From: Cytophagales bacterium
GTDB taxonomy: Bacteria > Bacteroidota > Bacteroidia > Cytophagales > Cyclobacteriaceae
DNA: 9,391 nucleotides
Direction of reading: 5' to 3'
NCBI GenBank assembly: GCA_003504855.1
Contig: DNZD01000141.1
Location: forward strand, 1 to 9,391
Below are positions 7,695 to 9,391 of this stretch, piece after piece (the first letter of the stretch is position 1; each line of letters starts with the position of its first letter). Position numbers and translations under genes: made by a program. Below the pieces are notes generated by a model. That model had not been told where the DNA came from. It was given only the letters and a program-made list of their open reading frames with translations, and ran no database searches.

Positions 7695-8336
7695 ATGAAA
7701 GTCGCCAAATATTTCGCCATTGCCGTTCTGGTTATTCTGATTGACCACACCAGCAAGTTGCTGGTGCACCGGTACATGGAGATCCATGAAGAAATAAATG
7801 TCATCGGGGAGTGGTTTCGCTTGCATTACCTCCTCAACCCGGGAATGGCATTTGGGTTGCGGTGGAACAATGAATTCGGCAAACTGGCCCTTACGCTTTT
7901 CCGCATCGTTGCCATGTTTGGCATAGCCTGGTACCTGCACCGTTCTATCTTGCGCCAGGCCCATAGCGGATTTCTCATTTGCCTGGCGCTCATACTTGGT
8001 GGCGCAGTGGGCAATGTAATTGACAGTATATTCTATGGCGTCTTCCTGAATAATGCGCCCGTTACCGCACCGACACCCTGGTTTCATGGTCAGGTCATCG
8101 ATATGCTTTTCTTTCCACTGTTTGAATTTTATTGGCCTGAGTGGATGCCGTTTGTGGGTGGCGAATATTTTCTATTCTTCAGTCCCGTATTTAACATCGC
8201 CGATTCATCCATCTTTATAGGTGTCGCCATCATTTTGATTTATCAAAAGACTTTTTTCAAGGCAGAGTTAGGTGACTCGAATACAACATCGACACCCGCT
8301 CCGGATACGTCCACGTTACCTAACCCGGAGTCCTGA
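7695..8336 (+). CDS. lspA: Lipoprotein signal peptidase (signal peptidase II)
   Basis: A 213-residue inner-membrane aspartyl protease that removes the signal peptide from prolipoproteins after diacylglyceryl attachment to the lipobox cysteine. Four hydrophobic segments are visible, near residues 5-17, 62-80, 91-115 and 162-183. Conserved motifs are 'IDHTSK' (D17), 'NPGMAFGL' (48-55), 'GGAVGNVID' (102-110), 'HGQVID' (131-136) and 'FNIAD' (166-170). D136 and D170 correspond to the catalytic aspartate pair of structurally characterised LspA enzymes; D110 is the conserved GNxxD aspartate. The stretch between D110 and D170 is longer than in proteobacterial enzymes, as I expect for this phylum. The last roughly 20 residues are a Thr/Pro/Ser-rich tail. 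I chose the ATG at 7695 over the TTG one codon upstream. It lies 17 bases after the ileS stop and its own stop is two bases before the next ATG, indicating an operon. Confidence 0.93.
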   Translation: MKVAKYFAIAVLVILIDHTSKLLVHRYMEIHEEINVIGEWFRLHYLLNPGMAFGLRWNNEFGKLALTLFRIVAMFGIAWYLHRSILRQAHSGFLICLALILGGAVGNVIDSIFYGVFLNNAPVTAPTPWFHGQVIDMLFFPLFEFYWPEWMPFVGGEYFLFFSPVFNIADSSIFIGVAIILIYQKTFFKAELGDSNTTSTPAPDTSTLPNPES

Positions 8337-8338
8337 TT

Positions 8339-8821
8339 ATGGCCGAGACCCTGATTATTGCCGAAGGTGCCGATCGGGAAGCGCGCTACCGGCAGCTGAT
8401 TCCGCAACTCGAATCACTCACAAGCGGTGAACCGGATCTCATTGCCAACCTGGCGAATGTAGTGGCGGCCATCCGTCAAACCTTTGGATTCTTTTGGATT
8501 GGTTTTTATCTCGTGCGCGAAAATGAATTAGTGCTGGGTCCTTTTCAAGGGCCTATTGCCTGCACACGGATCGGTCTGGGCAAAGGTGTTTGTGGCACCA
8601 GTTGGAAAGAAAAGAAAACCATCGTGGTGCCGGATGTCGATTTGTTTCCGGGACATATTGCCTGCAGCAGCGATTCCAAATCTGAAATTGTTCTTCCTGC
8701 ATTCAAGAACGATACAGTCGCACTCGTGCTGGACATCGACAGTGATCAATTAAATGATTTCACTGAATTGGATGCCCGCTACCTGGAGCAGGTGATGCGG
8801 TTGGTTGAAAAGTTCCTCTAG
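8339..8821 (+). CDS. msrC: Free methionine-(R)-sulfoxide reductase, GAF-domain type (fRMsr)
   Basis: A 160-residue cytoplasmic protein made of a single GAF domain. It is expected to reduce free L-methionine-(R)-sulfoxide to methionine using thioredoxin-type reductant, repairing oxidised methionine. The diagnostic features are three cysteines: C75 in 'GPIACTRI', C85 in 'GKGVCGTSW' and C109 in 'FPGHIACSSDSKSEIVLP'. Their spacing (10 and 24 residues) is that of the catalytic and resolving cysteines of E. coli YebR/MsrC (C84, C94, C118), and the surrounding residues are also typical. This separates it from GAF sensor domains, which lack them. The length is normal. The ATG lies two bases after the lspA stop, so translation is probably coupled. 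A GGAG (8327-8330) inside the lspA end, eight bases before the ATG, is the only Shine-Dalgarno-like sequence seen at good spacing in this operon. A hairpin follows immediately after the stop. Confidence 0.92.
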   Translation: MAETLIIAEGADREARYRQLIPQLESLTSGEPDLIANLANVVAAIRQTFGFFWIGFYLVRENELVLGPFQGPIACTRIGLGKGVCGTSWKEKKTIVVPDVDLFPGHIACSSDSKSEIVLPAFKNDTVALVLDIDSDQLNDFTELDARYLEQVMRLVEKFL

Positions 8822-8836
8822 GCATCCACCGGATGC
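8822..8836 (+). terminator. Possible weak terminator or processing hairpin after msrC
   Basis: GCATCC (8822-8827) and GGATGC (8831-8836) are exact reverse complements around ACC, and a G-U pair (8821/8837) could extend the stem. The hairpin begins inside or right after the TAG stop codon. It sits where an operon end is expected, just before a promoter-like box for the next gene. No run of T follows, so it is not a standard intrinsic terminator; it may instead stabilise the transcript's 3' end. Confidence 0.35.
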
Positions 8837-8861
8837 TCGGTATTGCCTGCATCAAATTTGT

Positions 8862-8869
8862 TACCTTTG
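8862..8869 (+). promoter_or_regulatory. Bacteroidota-type -7 promoter box (TACCTTTG) for the last gene
   Basis: TACCTTTG matches the TAnnTTTG consensus exactly and lies 15 bases before the GTG start of the last gene. A TTG at 8843-8845 is 16 bases upstream of the box, slightly short of the usual -33 spacing, and could be the partner element. This is the best promoter candidate in the window. Confidence 0.5.
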
Positions 8870-8884
8870 TAAAACCCCTCCCTG

Positions 8885-9391
8885 GTGGTAAGGAAATTCT
8901 TCAAGCTGGATAAGAATTACCTCCTCGAAGCGTCTCAACTTCGTTGCCGGGAAGATTTGCTTTCAGAATTACTGGATCGCGCCCGCAGTGCCTACGAGGC
9001 GCGGAATAATCCACTCGGCCTTCAGGATTCATTCTCCGATAAAATTCGGGCGTTCAAACCCGTTTCTTTCGAACCCCTGTATGGGTTTTATGAAAATCTC
9101 GCCGGCATTTATCGGTACAAGCACGGTGAAAATCAACTGGGATTTCTGTGGGATGGAAAAGATCACGCGGACCAATACCGGGAAGAATGGACTGAGGCAT
9201 TCCGTGCCTGGACCATCCAACTTTGTTATCAACCGCAATTTGTTCAGGCGGTACTGGATCTCACCGTGTTCCTTGCTGAAAACCCGTCGGCCCAACTGAC
9301 CGAAGGCCGTATGAATGCAGTTATGCTTAATCTGTTTGAGCTAAGAATACACAAAAGCAGGGGCATCGTCGAGCAGCAGGCGCAGGCATAG
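8885..9391 (+). CDS. Hypothetical protein, 168 residues, predicted soluble and mostly helical
   Basis: I do not recognise this protein. It is a complete frame from a GTG start to a TAG that forms the last three bases of the window. An in-frame TAA at 8870-8872 limits the start to this GTG (or a CTG just before it). It has no signal peptide or membrane helix and is rich in charged and aromatic residues. Helix-like segments are interrupted by a Gly/Tyr-rich middle: 'YGFYENLAGIYRYKHGENQLGFLWDG' lies around residues 66-91. The C-terminal half (about 95-157) looks like amphipathic helices. There are two cysteines (C21, C114), no obvious metal-binding cluster and no nucleotide-binding motif. It has its own promoter-like box and is separated from msrC by a hairpin, so it is probably a separate unit. 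Base usage resembles its neighbours. A real gene is likely given the promoter and length, but its function is open. Confidence 0.65.
   Translation: MVRKFFKLDKNYLLEASQLRCREDLLSELLDRARSAYEARNNPLGLQDSFSDKIRAFKPVSFEPLYGFYENLAGIYRYKHGENQLGFLWDGKDHADQYREEWTEAFRAWTIQLCYQPQFVQAVLDLTVFLAENPSAQLTEGRMNAVMLNLFELRIHKSRGIVEQQAQA

Noticed and set aside
8339..8821. GAF protein as a signalling sensor domain
   Set aside because: The three cysteines with E. coli MsrC spacing and the surrounding motifs identify the methionine sulfoxide reductase branch instead.
1..9391. Mobile element, defence system, CRISPR array or prophage content
   Set aside because: All recognisable genes are housekeeping or transport genes of similar base usage. 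No transposase, integrase, terminal repeats, regularly spaced repeats or toxin-antitoxin-like gene pairs were seen.

Overview
This window is a gene-dense, ordinary-looking chromosomal segment. It most likely comes from a member of the Bacteroidota. Three things point there: promoter-like boxes fitting the phylum's TAnnTTTG -7 consensus lie just ahead of several genes; convincing Shine-Dalgarno sequences are almost absent; and the proteins have a Bacteroidota flavour (a start 'MNWKSLLS' on the dGTPase, a type-2 isoleucyl-tRNA synthetase with a GIHH signature, a long LspA, and a small biotin-carrier protein beginning 'MYKAHVHNKAFEV'). I assign it no further than the phylum.

Layout: (1) Positions 1-139, minus strand: the first 46 codons of a biotin-carboxyl-carrier-like protein that runs off the left edge. 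(2) Positions 140-243: a divergent intergenic region holding promoter-like boxes and a small perfect inverted repeat. (3) Positions 244-1551: a dGTP triphosphohydrolase of the HD superfamily. (4) Positions 1653-4118: an 821-residue RND/MMPL-type membrane transporter. (5) Positions 4198-7677: ileS, preceded by a 7-bp-stem hairpin in its leader. (6) Positions 7695-8336: lspA (signal peptidase II). (7) Positions 8339-8821: a GAF-fold free methionine-(R)-sulfoxide reductase. (8) Positions 8885-9391: a 168-residue protein I do not recognise, whose stop codon is the last three bases of the window. All genes but the first are on the plus strand.

ileS, lspA and the Met-sulfoxide reductase are separated by only 17 and 2 bases and probably form one transcript covering tRNA charging, lipoprotein maturation and oxidised-methionine salvage. 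The dgt, RND and last genes each have their own upstream gap. The RND gene and the last gene also have good TAnnTTTG boxes, so they are probably separate transcription units. No RNA genes, mobile elements, CRISPR arrays or phage genes were seen. No gap exceeds about 105 bases.

I found no undescribed multi-gene system. The most notable point is the isoleucyl-tRNA synthetase, whose class I HIGH signature is rearranged to GIHH, a change linked in related IleRS2 enzymes to very strong mupirocin resistance. Next are the asymmetric loss of the transmembrane-4 acidic residue in the RND protein, the hairpin ahead of ileS, and the unassigned last gene.
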